DNA of 12,182 nt from Candidatus Heimdallarchaeota archaeon (GCA_029882335.1 JAOUKW010000083.1:1-12182); one strand, 5' to 3'; shown: positions 1 through 8,063, counted from the first letter of the stretch. Numbers and translations: made by a program. Notes: generated by a model from the sequence alone, not told the origin.

Positions 1-1
1 A

Positions 2-1291
2 TCATATGGAAAGCACATGTCATCTCTATTATTGGATGCGCTTAATACTGCGAATATTGAATATGTAGCAAAATCAGCAGCTGAAATGTATAGTACTGGT
101 GTATTAACAGAACAAATATCTACTATATTAGATCAATCTCAAAAAGCAGGAGAAATAATCGAGTCGATAACTGGACAAGATAAATACTTAGAGAATGTAC
201 CTTTTCACCCAATTTGCAGGAATTGTGGGAAAATCTATACTACTCAAGTTATATCTTTCGATACATCGACGAATTCAGTTGAATACGAATGTTTAGATGC
301 AGAAATCAGAGGAAACAAAATTCCTGGATGTAATGATCGTGGTGTTGTTGATTATTCCAAGGGACAAGGTAAACTTAGTTGGAAAGTAGAGTTTGCTGCA
401 CGATGGCATGCACTTCAGGTTGATTTTGAACCATTTGGTTCTGATATACATGAATCAGTTCTTGTAAATAATAAAATCAGCTCTGAACTGTTTAAATATC
501 AACCTCCAACACAACTGCGATATGAAATGTTTCTTGATAAAGAAGGTAAAAAACGTTCAAAATCAGCTGGAAATGTATTCACACCACAGGTATGGTACAA
601 ATACGGTAGTCCTCAATCCTTGGTATTACTGACTCTAAAAAGGACAGAAGGAACTAGATCATTGGATACAACTGACATTCCCAAATTTCTTGAAGAACTT
701 GAGGAATTAGAAGAAATTTATCATGGTTATAAAATAATTAAGAATGAGAAAAACTTACTTCAATCCAAAACATTATTTGAATACTGTAATTGGCTTAAGG
801 TTCCAGATACCCATTCATTAATTATCAATCCTGCAAATAACCGAGTACAAAGAGTACAGTTCAGCCTAATCTCTAAATTATTCGATTTTATACCCGATAA
901 TGTTGATAAATTCGAATTCATGAAAAAGGAATTATACAACTATAGTATGATATTTTCAGAAAGCGATTGGGATAAAATATTACCTAAGATTAAATATGCT
1001 AAGAATTGGATTGATGACCACGAGGAATCAGAACCAGTAGAAATTGAATTAATAGATAATGAAAGAAAGGTACTAAAGGAATTTATATTGAAATTGAAGA
1101 ATATTAATGATGTAGATGATATTCCTACGTTTGTACCTGATCTTGTTAAAGCAAATGATGTTCAAATCAAAAGATTCTTCCAAATACTCTATCTCATTAG
1201 TATCGGTCAAAATAGCGGACCTAAGATAACTAAAGTCATACAAACTATTGGGATCAATCCTTTTATAAAATTGATAAAAAAACATCTATGA
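2..1291 (+). CDS. lysS: Class I lysyl-tRNA synthetase, C-terminal part (5' end outside window)
   Basis: Charges tRNA-Lys with lysine in the cytoplasm. The frame is open from base 2, so the ATG at 17 is internal: the archaeal class I enzyme is about 520-550 residues, and the roughly first 100-150 residues with the HIGH motif are missing here. Counting from that ATG, four cysteines (C67, C70, C92, C105) form a zinc-knuckle-like insert. A stretch near 120-140 (KVEFAARWHALQVDFEPFG) matches the conserved RW...VDFEP block of class I LysRS. The KMSKS loop reads KRSKS at 179-183, followed by AGN. The C-terminal half is the helical anticodon-binding cage, ending near a conserved IGxxxGP-type segment (about 395-405). 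Class II LysRS is excluded by these motifs. It stands alone, 251 bp before thrB on the same strand. Identification is firm; the gene symbol follows common usage. Confidence 0.93.
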   Translation, partial: SYGKHMSSLLLDALNTANIEYVAKSAAEMYSTGVLTEQISTILDQSQKAGEIIESITGQDKYLENVPFHPICRNCGKIYTTQVISFDTSTNSVEYECLDAEIRGNKIPGCNDRGVVDYSKGQGKLSWKVEFAARWHALQVDFEPFGSDIHESVLVNNKISSELFKYQPPTQLRYEMFLDKEGKKRSKSAGNVFTPQVWYKYGSPQSLVLLTLKRTEGTRSLDTTDIPKFLEELEELEEIYHGYKIIKNEKNLLQSKTLFEYCNWLKVPDTHSLIINPANNRVQRVQFSLISKLFDFIPDNVDKFEFMKKELYNYSMIFSESDWDKILPKIKYAKNWIDDHEESEPVEIELIDNERKVLKEFILKLKNINDVDDIPTFVPDLVKANDVQIKRFFQILYLISIGQNSGPKITKVIQTIGINPFIKLIKKHL

Positions 1292-1463
1292 GCTAGAATT
1301 TGACCAATTTTCATAAATTAAAATATGTAAGTAGGCCATAATTTTGGTTTAAGGAAAATAATTACTATTTAATCTTTTCAAAGTTGTTTTTGCATATAGT
1401 AGCGACTAAGCGCAATGAATGATGGAATAGGTGGCTGTATACCCGTGTGTATTTTATAACGAA

Positions 1464-1471
1464 TTTTTTTT
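1464..1471 (+). terminator. T8 run, candidate archaeal terminator after lysS
   Basis: Eight consecutive T on the plus strand, about 170 nt after the lysS stop and just before the thrB promoter. Archaeal RNA polymerase terminates at such U-tracts without needing a hairpin. The distance to the stop would give lysS a long 3' untranslated region. Confidence 0.45.
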
Positions 1472-1479
1472 AATCAAAG

Positions 1480-1536
1480 AATATATTTCAATACAGTATT
1501 TATGTCAGGATTAAATTACTAAAAATTTGATGGTGA
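1480..1536 (+). promoter_or_regulatory. Promoter and ribosome binding site of thrB-thrC
   Basis: A TATA-like AATATATT at 1480-1487 predicts a start site near 1508-1512, giving a leader of about 30 nt. GGTGA at 1532-1536 lies six bases before the TTG at 1543 and decides that start. This is the clearest leadered gene in the window; most others look leaderless. Confidence 0.45.
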
Positions 1537-1542
1537 AATTAC

Positions 1543-2496
1543 TTGAGTACAAAACATACATTCTTCGCACCAGGATCTGTAGCTAATCTAGGTTCTGGCT
1601 TTGATATATTGGGTATGGCAATAACAAAATTAGGAGATAAATTAGAAATAGAATGCACAGAAGATGTTTCAAGTATGGTTGTAATTAATTCTATTCAACC
1701 TGAAAATTTACTTCCTTCTGATCCCACAAAAAACACTGCAGGAATTGCAGCAATAGAAACCTTGAATCGAGTAACAAATATTACAGGACTAAATTATAGA
1801 ATTGAACTAAATATGAGTAAAAATATGCCAATATCTTCTGGATTGGGCTCAAGTGGTGCCAGTGCTGCTGTTTCTGCTTATGCGGTTAACCAACTGACTG
1901 GTAATTTATTAAATACAACAGAACTAATTCAAATTAGTATGCATGCGGAATCTATTGTTTCAGGATATCATGCAGATAATGTTGCTGCCTCAATGTTAGG
2001 TGGTGTTGTAGTTATACAACAATACCATCCTTTGCGAATTCATAAAATCACACCTAATATATCCCTGAATTTAGCAATAATTAAACCTGAATTTGGATTG
2101 GACACCAAAAAGGCAAGATCAGTGATTCCAGAGTTGATCCCACTCAAAGATCATATACATAATTCAGGAAACCTTGCGTCATTAATACATGCATTGCATA
2201 CTGGTGATTTGGATTTATTGGGTAAATCTATGAATGATAATATCATCGAACCTAGGAGAAAAGACTTGATCAAAGGATATAGTAAGATTAAATCAAATAT
2301 TTTGGATCAAGGTGCATTATCCTGCAATATTAGTGGTGCTGGACCTTCAATAGTTGTTTTAGGTAGAGACGCAAAAGAATCAAAAACATATGGGACAATT
2401 GTTCAAGAATTATGGGCGGAGATTGATATTGACGCGAGTCTATATCTGGTAGAAAATGACACGATAGGAGCTAGAAAAATTGAAAATAACTCTTAG
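1543..2496 (+). CDS. thrB: Homoserine kinase (GHMP kinase family)
   Basis: Phosphorylates L-homoserine with ATP to O-phospho-L-homoserine, the penultimate step of threonine synthesis; cytosolic. All three GHMP motifs are visible: the N-terminal APGSVANLGSGFDILG (9-24), the ATP-binding loop PISSGLGSSGASA (96-108), and the C-terminal SGAGPS (264-269). The length of 317 residues is typical for ThrB. The family also contains mevalonate and shikimate kinases, but ANLGSGFD plus the following threonine synthase settle the assignment. The start is TTG, chosen because GGTGA sits six bases upstream and the conserved N-terminus begins at once. The last 17 bases overlap thrC, implying one transcript with translational coupling. 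Confidence 0.95.
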   Translation: MSTKHTFFAPGSVANLGSGFDILGMAITKLGDKLEIECTEDVSSMVVINSIQPENLLPSDPTKNTAGIAAIETLNRVTNITGLNYRIELNMSKNMPISSGLGSSGASAAVSAYAVNQLTGNLLNTTELIQISMHAESIVSGYHADNVAASMLGGVVVIQQYHPLRIHKITPNISLNLAIIKPEFGLDTKKARSVIPELIPLKDHIHNSGNLASLIHALHTGDLDLLGKSMNDNIIEPRRKDLIKGYSKIKSNILDQGALSCNISGAGPSIVVLGRDAKESKTYGTIVQELWAEIDIDASLYLVENDTIGARKIENNS

Positions 2497-3751
2497 ATGC
2501 ATAAATTGTGAAGAGGAATATCCTGCAAATAAATTTACATATCGATGTGATATATGTTCCAATCTTCTTGAAGTAGCACAGCAATTTGATTTTGATGGTA
2601 ATTATCTCAAAACGATATTTGATAATAGATTAAAAGAGCTGAAGTTACCATTTTCAAGTGGTGTGTGGAGATATCACGAATTAATTCTTGAGTTGCCAGT
2701 TGATAAAATTATTTCACGTAATGAAGGTAACACTAATCTATATCAATCTAAATTATTGGATAGCTATACAAATAGCAGTTTGCAAATAAAACATGAGGGT
2801 GAAAATCCAACTGGATCATTTAAAGACAGAGGAATGACAGTAGCAACCTCTATGGCAAATGTTTTGGGATTTACTTCACTCGCCTGTGCTTCAACTGGAA
2901 ATACATCTGCATCTATGGCGTCATATGCAGCGTCAAATGGGATGAATTCATATATATTCATACCTGATGGAAATATTGCATACGGCAAACTCTCACAGGC
3001 TTTAGCATATGGTGGTAAGACCTTTCAAATCAATGGAAATTTCGATGATGCAATGGAAACAGTACAACAAGTGTGTCAGGAAAGACAAATATTCTTGGTG
3101 AACTCGATTAATCCGTTCCGCATAGAAGGCCAAAAATCTATTATATTTGAGTTGTTACAACAAAGAGATTGGCAAGTACCTGATTGGATTGTATTGCCAG
3201 GAGGGAATCTTGGGAATGTAAGCGCATTTGGAAAAGCTTTGAATGAATTAATTGAATTAGATATCATAGATAAGTTACCAAAAATCGGTTTAATTCAAGC
3301 AGAAGGTGCAAATCCATTTTATCAATTAGTTAACAAAAAGTTAGACACAATAGAGCCAATGAAACCATCTACATTGGCGACAGCAATAAAAATAGGAAAT
3401 CCAATATCTTGGAAAAAAGCACTTGAAGTCATAAAAAATTCAAGAGGTAGTGTAGTACAGTTATCAGAGCAGGAAATATTAGAAGCAAAGGCCCAAGTTG
3501 ATAGAAGTGGTATTGGTGCAGAACCAGCCTCATGTACATCGATTGGAGGAATAAAAAAACTTAGACAGCAAAATTTAATCAAGGAAGATGATGTTGTTAT
3601 AGCTATATTAACTGGTAATTTGCTTAAAGATCCAGATGTAACAATTAAATACCATCTAGGTGAGTTTGCTATAAATTCTGGTATGATAAACAAACCTATG
3701 AAAATCGAAAATAACATCGATGAAATATTAAAGAACCTATATTTGAATTAA
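2480..3751 (+). CDS. thrC: Threonine synthase, PLP-dependent
   Basis: Converts O-phospho-L-homoserine and water to L-threonine and phosphate, completing the pathway that thrB feeds. It is a fold-type II PLP enzyme of 423 residues. An N-terminal zinc-ribbon-like segment has CxxC pairs at C7/C10 and C23/C26, as in archaeal and long bacterial ThrC. The PLP lysine is K115 in ENPTGSFKDRG; the ASTGNTSAS block (138-146) and the GGNLGN phosphate-binding loop (about 240) follow. The start is TTG at 2480, inside thrB, with GGAG at 2467-2470 nine bases upstream; it is needed to keep the first cysteine pair. The gene ends 17 bp from the convergent antiporter, so the transcripts probably overlap at their 3' ends. 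Confidence 0.95.
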   Translation: MKITLRCINCEEEYPANKFTYRCDICSNLLEVAQQFDFDGNYLKTIFDNRLKELKLPFSSGVWRYHELILELPVDKIISRNEGNTNLYQSKLLDSYTNSSLQIKHEGENPTGSFKDRGMTVATSMANVLGFTSLACASTGNTSASMASYAASNGMNSYIFIPDGNIAYGKLSQALAYGGKTFQINGNFDDAMETVQQVCQERQIFLVNSINPFRIEGQKSIIFELLQQRDWQVPDWIVLPGGNLGNVSAFGKALNELIELDIIDKLPKIGLIQAEGANPFYQLVNKKLDTIEPMKPSTLATAIKIGNPISWKKALEVIKNSRGSVVQLSEQEILEAKAQVDRSGIGAEPASCTSIGGIKKLRQQNLIKEDDVVIAILTGNLLKDPDVTIKYHLGEFAINSGMINKPMKIENNIDEILKNLYLN

Positions 3752-3768
3752 TTTGGAAATGACGAGAT

Positions 3769-5130
3769 CTAAACTGGTACACTATTGAATTGATTTACTA
3801 GATTATTATCTTCTATATGTGTTTGGTTTGTATTTTCGATATCTATTTCTTCAACCATCCATCTATTTATTGCAAATTTCAAGAGTGTGGGAATTAATAA
3901 AGAGTCAAGAACCACAACTAAAATTAAAGAAAAATATAATGCAGGAGTAAAAATTCCAAGTGCATAACCAGTACTAGCAAAAATTAAGGTAACCTCTCCC
4001 TTTGCTGCCATTGATAACCCAACAACACGGGAGTTAGACCATTCTTTACCCGATAATCGAGAACCAATACTACCTCCAGTAAATTTAGCGAGTATTACTA
4101 AAATAGCTAAAGTAACACCCATTAAGGCAATAGTTGGGGTTATTATTTCAATCACATTGATCTTTAAACCAATAGATATGAAAAAGAATGGAATTATCCA
4201 ATCTGCTAGTGGCTCATAATCTTTATGAACATCTAAGAAATCATCTTCATTTCCAATTATTACACCTGCCATAAATGCACCAATTATTGGTGCTAATTGA
4301 AGATTTTGAGCCAATACCGCCATGAACAGCATGAATCCTATTGAAAAGAAAATGGTAAAAGATCGATCTTGTATAACCTTTGTTCTATCAATTAAACGGG
4401 GTATAATGTATTTAAAAAGAATAAAACATATGAGGAAAAATAAACCTATTTCTAGAAAAATTACGGTGATTCCAGTAAGAGTAAATACAATCGCTCCTGA
4501 AACATATGCCACGCTTAAGCCTAATGCAGTAACACTTACGATATCATCAAATATTGCCGCACCAACAACAGTTTGTGCAACTTTTGTTTTAATTTTTCCA
4601 ACATCTAGAAAGATTCGGGTACTAATTCCAATGGATGTTGCTGTTAAAGAAACTGCTAAAAATAGTATTACTTCTATTGGTTTTGAGCCTTCTTTTATAA
4701 TTAGTTCTGGTATGAAATATAATGTAGTAAAGAAAAACATCAAACCTGCAAGGAGTGGTACTAGAATGCCTCCAATAGCTGAGTATAATGATGGTATTTT
4801 TACTGATTTTAAAACATCAAAGTCAATTTCAGTTCCTACTTTAAATAAAAGTAGAAGTACTGCAAATTCTGTTAGAAATGATATTACATAAAATGCATAT
4901 CCTACTTGATGATTAGTGACTGAAGGTAATATGGTGAAAATAGAAGATGATTCACCATTTTTAAGATAAAAGACTCCGATAATGGTTGGACCTAAAATAA
5001 ATCCAAGAAGAACTTCACCTAATACATGTGGAAGTTTAAGTTTATTCATGACAACATGACTTCCTTTGATGAGTACGAGAAATGTGGCAATTAATAAAAA
5101 TGCTAACTCAAAGTCTGTAGTTAATGCCAT
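3769..5130 (-). CDS. Na+(K+)/H+ antiporter, CPA2 family membrane protein
   Basis: Multi-pass membrane protein exchanging a monovalent cation for protons, for pH and ion balance. Its 453 residues carry about 12-13 hydrophobic segments over residues 8-425. The family signature KLPHVLGEVLLGFILGP (32-48) is present, as is LTATSIGIS (162-170) at the unwound helix. A paired acidic motif, FDD with D195-D196, is the arrangement associated with electrogenic Na+/H+ exchange in NapA/NhaA relatives. K349 (LAKF) may be the lysine that pairs with it, and a KGEV block lies at 377-380. There is no C-terminal TrkA-N domain, unlike Kef channels; the tail after about 425 is polar and acidic. Ion specificity cannot be read from sequence. 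The start ATG has a perfect TATA box 26 bp upstream. Confidence 0.88.
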   Translation of the reverse strand: MALTTDFELAFLLIATFLVLIKGSHVVMNKLKLPHVLGEVLLGFILGPTIIGVFYLKNGESSSIFTILPSVTNHQVGYAFYVISFLTEFAVLLLLFKVGTEIDFDVLKSVKIPSLYSAIGGILVPLLAGLMFFFTTLYFIPELIIKEGSKPIEVILFLAVSLTATSIGISTRIFLDVGKIKTKVAQTVVGAAIFDDIVSVTALGLSVAYVSGAIVFTLTGITVIFLEIGLFFLICFILFKYIIPRLIDRTKVIQDRSFTIFFSIGFMLFMAVLAQNLQLAPIIGAFMAGVIIGNEDDFLDVHKDYEPLADWIIPFFFISIGLKINVIEIITPTIALMGVTLAILVILAKFTGGSIGSRLSGKEWSNSRVVGLSMAAKGEVTLIFASTGYALGIFTPALYFSLILVVVLDSLLIPTLLKFAINRWMVEEIDIENTNQTHIEDNNLVNQFNSVPV

Positions 5131-5150
5131 AATATTTGTATAGACATTTA

Positions 5151-5160
5151 TTTATATAAA
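5151..5160 (-). promoter_or_regulatory. TATA box of the antiporter gene (leaderless)
   Basis: TTTATATAAA, the archaeal consensus TTTATATA, centred about 26 bp before the antiporter ATG on the minus strand. That predicts transcription starting at or next to the A of the start codon. No ribosome binding site is visible, which fits a leaderless mRNA. The rest of 5131-5242 is very AT-rich with an AT-only palindrome at 5194-5205. Confidence 0.6.
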
Positions 5161-5242
5161 TGTTAAGTTATATTTATATTAGTATTCTTATATATATAAT
5201 TATATGGATATATATTGACTTGGAAATTTATTTTTCACACTA

Positions 5243-7009
5243 TCAATCTTGTAATTTATCGATACTACAAGCAAAATTGCCAATAATTAGTTTCTTTTTA
5301 TTTGGAAGAATAAAAGTTGGTAAATAGAATGAATTATAGTCAAATGGATTTAAATAATCATGCCGGGGGAATTTAACAATGAACTCATTAGCATCAGATA
5401 CATTATCTGGGAAATCCGATTTGGTGATTAATTCTTTGATATAAGTATACTCCAAGGCAATAATATGGTCTTCGCTCCAATCCGGAATACCTGCCTCCTT
5501 TGCCATCTCCAGTGTTTCTGAGATCGAATTGGTATTGCCTAATATTACTTGCAAACAAGCTTTAATTATTGATAAAGTTAAAAATTTTCGCGGAGATAAC
5601 AGATAAAATTCTATATTGCTCTCAATATTATCATAAAGATCCTGATACAAATTAAGATTAAATTGGTTTGAATCATCAATTAGATTAATTGTTAATTGAG
5701 ATAATATATTTGCAAGATATAGATTCATACTCTCTTTTGGATTAATGTTTTTTAATATCCAATCATACTCTGAAATTATTTCCTTATATTTACCCAATGA
5801 ATTATCAAATATAGCCGAAAGTGTGAGAAAACCAAATAGTTCATACAGAATTTCTAAGATATCACCATAAAAAGGACTTGATTTTGCTGTTTCTACTCCA
5901 CCTCCTATCTTTACAAACTCATTTATGAGATGTACATAATTAGCTATTATTTTTTCTAATGCAAAATCTATTTCTGAACTGAAAGTATAATTCGTTATTT
6001 TTACCTTATTCTTTGATGTTAGATCAAAGAATTTTATCATTTCCTTACTATTTTCATGCCAATTAAACATCAATTCAAAAATTGGATAAAATGGTGAACT
6101 TTCCATACTGTCATTTCTATTTATTTTTCCAGAATTATATAATTCAAGTAAAACATCTTTCACTCTTGTATTGTAACTTATCGTTTTATCCCTCAAACTT
6201 ACCAAAGAAATTAATTCATTGCTTTCAAATAAAAGATCTAATTTTATATTATCAGGTAGTGGAACCAAAAAATATGAAAACAGTTTTTCTGGTATAGTGG
6301 CAAAATTAGAATATGAGTTTGCTAGAGAAAATATATTGTGATAAAATTTGGGTATTTCTTTAATTTTTCCATATTCAAATACTTGCTCTACATCATACTG
6401 CTCAATCATATTGATAAATAAATGATAATGCCATAATATTTCATTAAACCAAGAAATTAAGTCCTCTTGTAAAATAATTGGTAATGAGTCTATAAGTGTA
6501 ATATATACGTTACAGGTAGTTTGTAAAACGTTGTAAATAACAGCAAATTCTTTATTAAATGCATCATAATTTTGTATTGGAGGTAAAATCGGTAATTCAT
6601 CTATGTGAAGCATTTCATTAATTAGGATGTCGGATAATATACTGGTTGTAGTGTATCCCTTTGCAATATCTGAATTCCTGAATAAATCCATCATACCATT
6701 TCTTAGATAATTACCCAAGGCAAGATATCTCCAAAAAATCGAATTTAATGATCTGATACCTTGTAATTTTCTTGAAATATTTACGATTACTTGAAGAATT
6801 TCCATCATTTCTCTTAAAATTTCATTATTTGGATTGATAATTGAAATCATGAAACTATTAAAAACTATTGCAACACTCTTTGATTTATTTGTCAATATAA
6901 TTTCAATTCTTTTTTGTTGTAAATCTTCAACTGATAAATCCTTAACTAATTGATATATTTCTAATAGTAATTCCATTAATTCCTTCCCCTTATTCGTTTG
7001 AACAGCCAT
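5243..7009 (-). CDS. Large helical protein of unknown function
   Basis: I do not recognise this 588-residue protein. It is rich in Ile, Leu, Asn and Phe, reads as almost continuous amphipathic helices, and has no signal peptide, clear membrane span, nucleotide-binding loop, or metal-binding Cys/His cluster. This resembles a helical-solenoid scaffold, but no TPR, HEAT or ankyrin consensus can be traced. A short motif, SSPFY followed by a hydrophobic helix, occurs at 304-308 and again at 377-381, 73 residues apart, hinting at an internal repeat. The last 35 or so residues turn polar and aromatic (NPFDYNSFYLP) and may form a separate cap. The ATG is supported by a TATA box 26 bp upstream. It stands alone, followed on the same strand after 112 bp by the antiporter, which has its own promoter. 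Confidence 0.85.
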   Translation of the reverse strand: MAVQTNKGKELMELLLEIYQLVKDLSVEDLQQKRIEIILTNKSKSVAIVFNSFMISIINPNNEILREMMEILQVIVNISRKLQGIRSLNSIFWRYLALGNYLRNGMMDLFRNSDIAKGYTTTSILSDILINEMLHIDELPILPPIQNYDAFNKEFAVIYNVLQTTCNVYITLIDSLPIILQEDLISWFNEILWHYHLFINMIEQYDVEQVFEYGKIKEIPKFYHNIFSLANSYSNFATIPEKLFSYFLVPLPDNIKLDLLFESNELISLVSLRDKTISYNTRVKDVLLELYNSGKINRNDSMESSPFYPIFELMFNWHENSKEMIKFFDLTSKNKVKITNYTFSSEIDFALEKIIANYVHLINEFVKIGGGVETAKSSPFYGDILEILYELFGFLTLSAIFDNSLGKYKEIISEYDWILKNINPKESMNLYLANILSQLTINLIDDSNQFNLNLYQDLYDNIESNIEFYLLSPRKFLTLSIIKACLQVILGNTNSISETLEMAKEAGIPDWSEDHIIALEYTYIKELITKSDFPDNVSDANEFIVKFPRHDYLNPFDYNSFYLPTFILPNKKKLIIGNFACSIDKLQD

Positions 7010-7030
7010 TTAGTATTGGAATAAATGATA

Positions 7031-7038
7031 ATAATAAA
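7031..7038 (-). promoter_or_regulatory. TATA box of the 588-residue gene (leaderless)
   Basis: TTTATTAT on the minus strand, centred 26 bp before the ATG at 7009. The spacing equals that of the antiporter gene and no ribosome binding site precedes the ATG, so the mRNA probably starts at the start codon. Confidence 0.5.
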
Positions 7039-7545
7039 GAATTTGGTCTTTTGGATGAATTAAACTAAAAGCCAGAATAAAAATTTCTCTTCAATCCAAT
7101 ATTTATTATATCAAATTAATAATGTCAAATTTTGAGTTTTTAGATTTACTTTTTTTCATTGTAAATGGTTATATTAAAATTAATTATGAATTAACCATCA
7201 GAAGGTCTTTATGAAAATTATATTAATTAACGCTAATTTGAGTGTTGAATTATTATCTTTATTTCTATAATTAGAATCCATCAAAAAGTACATTGGTGAA
7301 ATTGTACTTACAATAAATTTAATTGATAGATGTATGATGAATGAAGTTTGTTGTCAATCAACATTGGTATCAAATTTAAATTTACGGACATAGTAAATTG
7401 ATATATTCCAAATGTATGCATCACTATGAGATTATTTTCTTACAATTATCTAACAAATTTGGTAAAAATTTAATCAAGTGTTTATATTAGTAAAACCAAA
7501 AGTTGAAATTATAGAAAGATGAGATCGTATATTCTGAATATATGG
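7039..7545. other. Intergenic stretch without convincing gene
   Basis: About 510 very AT-rich bases with only short open frames, such as a 30-codon one at 7122 and a 19-codon one after it. Neither has a ribosome binding site or a TATA box at a useful distance. Two imperfect-loop inverted repeats are visible: ATGGTTA/TAACCAT at 7165-7171/7192-7198 and AAGTACA/TGTACTT at 7286-7292/7303-7309. No tRNA, rRNA or recognisable RNA motif is seen. Confidence 0.5.
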
Positions 7546-7563
7546 ATTTCATTCATATGAAAT
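7546..7563. repeat. Inverted repeat upstream of TATA box
   Basis: ATTTCAT at 7546-7552 and ATGAAAT at 7557-7563 form a perfect 7-bp inverted repeat with a 4-base spacer. It ends 5 bp before the TATA box at 7568, a place where activators or B-recognition elements act in archaea. A role is inferred from position only. Confidence 0.35.
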
Positions 7564-7567
7564 AATA

Positions 7568-7622
7568 TTTATAAGTAATTAATAATCTCATTATCTTAGA
7601 GATAATCTCATTATTAGGGTGA
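7568..7622 (+). promoter_or_regulatory. Promoter with operator-like palindrome, direct repeat and ribosome binding site
   Basis: TTTATAA at 7568-7574 predicts transcription starting near 7597. Exactly there lies a perfect 7-bp inverted repeat with a 3-base spacer: ATTATCT (7590-7596), TAG, AGATAAT (7600-7606). A 13-bp direct repeat, ATAATCTCATTAT, occurs at 7582-7594 and 7602-7614, two helical turns apart. GGTGA at 7618-7622 then stands five bases before the ATG at 7628, the same element thrB uses. A dyad on the start site is the usual layout of an archaeal repressor operator. The regulator is not identified. Confidence 0.5.
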
Positions 7623-7627
7623 TTGAT

Positions 7628-7930
7628 ATGCAGTATGAGAATTCAATGTGTGAAAGGTCTGAGTATATGAATAGTATACTTACCACCACCGATCGGAATT
7701 TACTCACATTATACCATAATAATGTATTTTATTTCTATATTATTAACTATCTGATTAATATAAACATTATATATAAAATTAATCAAATAAATGTTGATTA
7801 CAAAGAATTTCCCAAACTAAGTCAGAAAAATCATTTGATTAAATGTTTTTATCATGATTTTAATCATGAACAGAATTCCGAAGTGATAAAAACCTTCTAT
7901 TCGAAGTTATTTTCAGGAATAGAGGTGTAA
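7628..7930 (+). CDS. Small protein of unknown function upstream of CRISPR array
   Basis: A 100-residue ORF I do not recognise. The ATG at 7628 is preferred over GTG at 7619 because GGTGA at 7618-7622 is correctly placed only for the ATG. A hydrophobic, Ile/Tyr/Phe/Asn-rich segment (about 33-55) could be one membrane helix or just reflect AT-rich DNA. The second half is polar, with Cys and several His residues around 77-84 (CFYHDFNHE), and no known metal-site spacing. Reality of the gene rests mainly on the upstream promoter, palindrome and ribosome binding site, and on the next ORF overlapping its stop as TAATG. It might instead be a decayed gene. Confidence 0.45.
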   Translation: MQYENSMCERSEYMNSILTTTDRNLLTLYHNNVFYFYIINYLININIIYKINQINVDYKEFPKLSQKNHLIKCFYHDFNHEQNSEVIKTFYSKLFSGIEV

Positions 7931-8061
7931 TGAAGGTGGTAAAAATTCTTTTCGAATATTTAATGAGTTCAGTTTCGAGAAAGGCATTTGCCAAGTCGCT
8001 TCCACCGCCACATCTAAATTTTATAACCGTGTTAGGAGGTCTGAAGATGGAAAAAAGATAA
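7930..8061 (+). CDS. Possible 43-residue ORF inside the CRISPR leader region
   Basis: Starts at ATG 7930, sharing one base with the preceding stop (TAATG), and ends at TAA 8059-8061, three bases before the first repeat. The product starts MKVVKILFEYL and has a short proline run (PPP, 25-27); no family is recognised. Its DNA is less AT-rich than the surroundings and uses codons such as GCC, CCG and TCG that are rare nearby. A perfect AGGAGGT at 8034-8040 stands before an in-frame ATG at 8047, which would code only Met-Glu-Lys-Arg. It may be translated, a fragment of a larger lost gene, or simply leader DNA that happens to be open. Confidence 0.25.
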   Translation: MKVVKILFEYLMSSVSRKAFAKSLPPPHLNFITVLGGLKMEKR

Positions 8062-8063
8062 CG
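8019..8063 (+). promoter_or_regulatory. CRISPR leader end and array promoter
   Basis: TTTTATAA at 8019-8026 is a good archaeal TATA box; it predicts a start near 8048-8050, about 15 bases before the first repeat, as expected for a precursor crRNA. A Shine-Dalgarno-like AGGAGGT lies between TATA box and predicted start. The leader side is placed on the left because the repeats degenerate on the right. Confidence 0.5.

Noticed and set aside
3322..3717. 131-codon minus-strand frame inside thrC
   Set aside because: Shadow of a clear PLP enzyme gene; no promoter or family.
4322..4891. 189-codon open frame on the plus strand inside the antiporter gene
   Set aside because: Antisense shadow of a strong membrane-protein gene; composition is Thr/Lys/Val-rich without any domain.
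5194..5205. ATATAATTATAT palindrome upstream of the antiporter
   Set aside because: AT-only palindromes are uninformative in this composition; the TATA box at 5151-5160 explains the promoter.
7165..7309. Inverted repeats at 7165-7198 and 7286-7309 as terminators or operators
   Set aside because: No T-run follows and no start site lies nearby; 7-bp arms are expected by chance in such AT-rich DNA.
7334..7340. ATGATGA resembling box C of an archaeal C/D RNA
   Set aside because: No CTGA box D within the usual 50-70 bases downstream.
7489..7508. Possible degenerate CRISPR repeat (AGTAAAACC ... TTGAAA) 560 bp before the array
   Set aside because: Only two short AT-rich pieces match, with the hairpin missing and wrong spacing; chance is likely.
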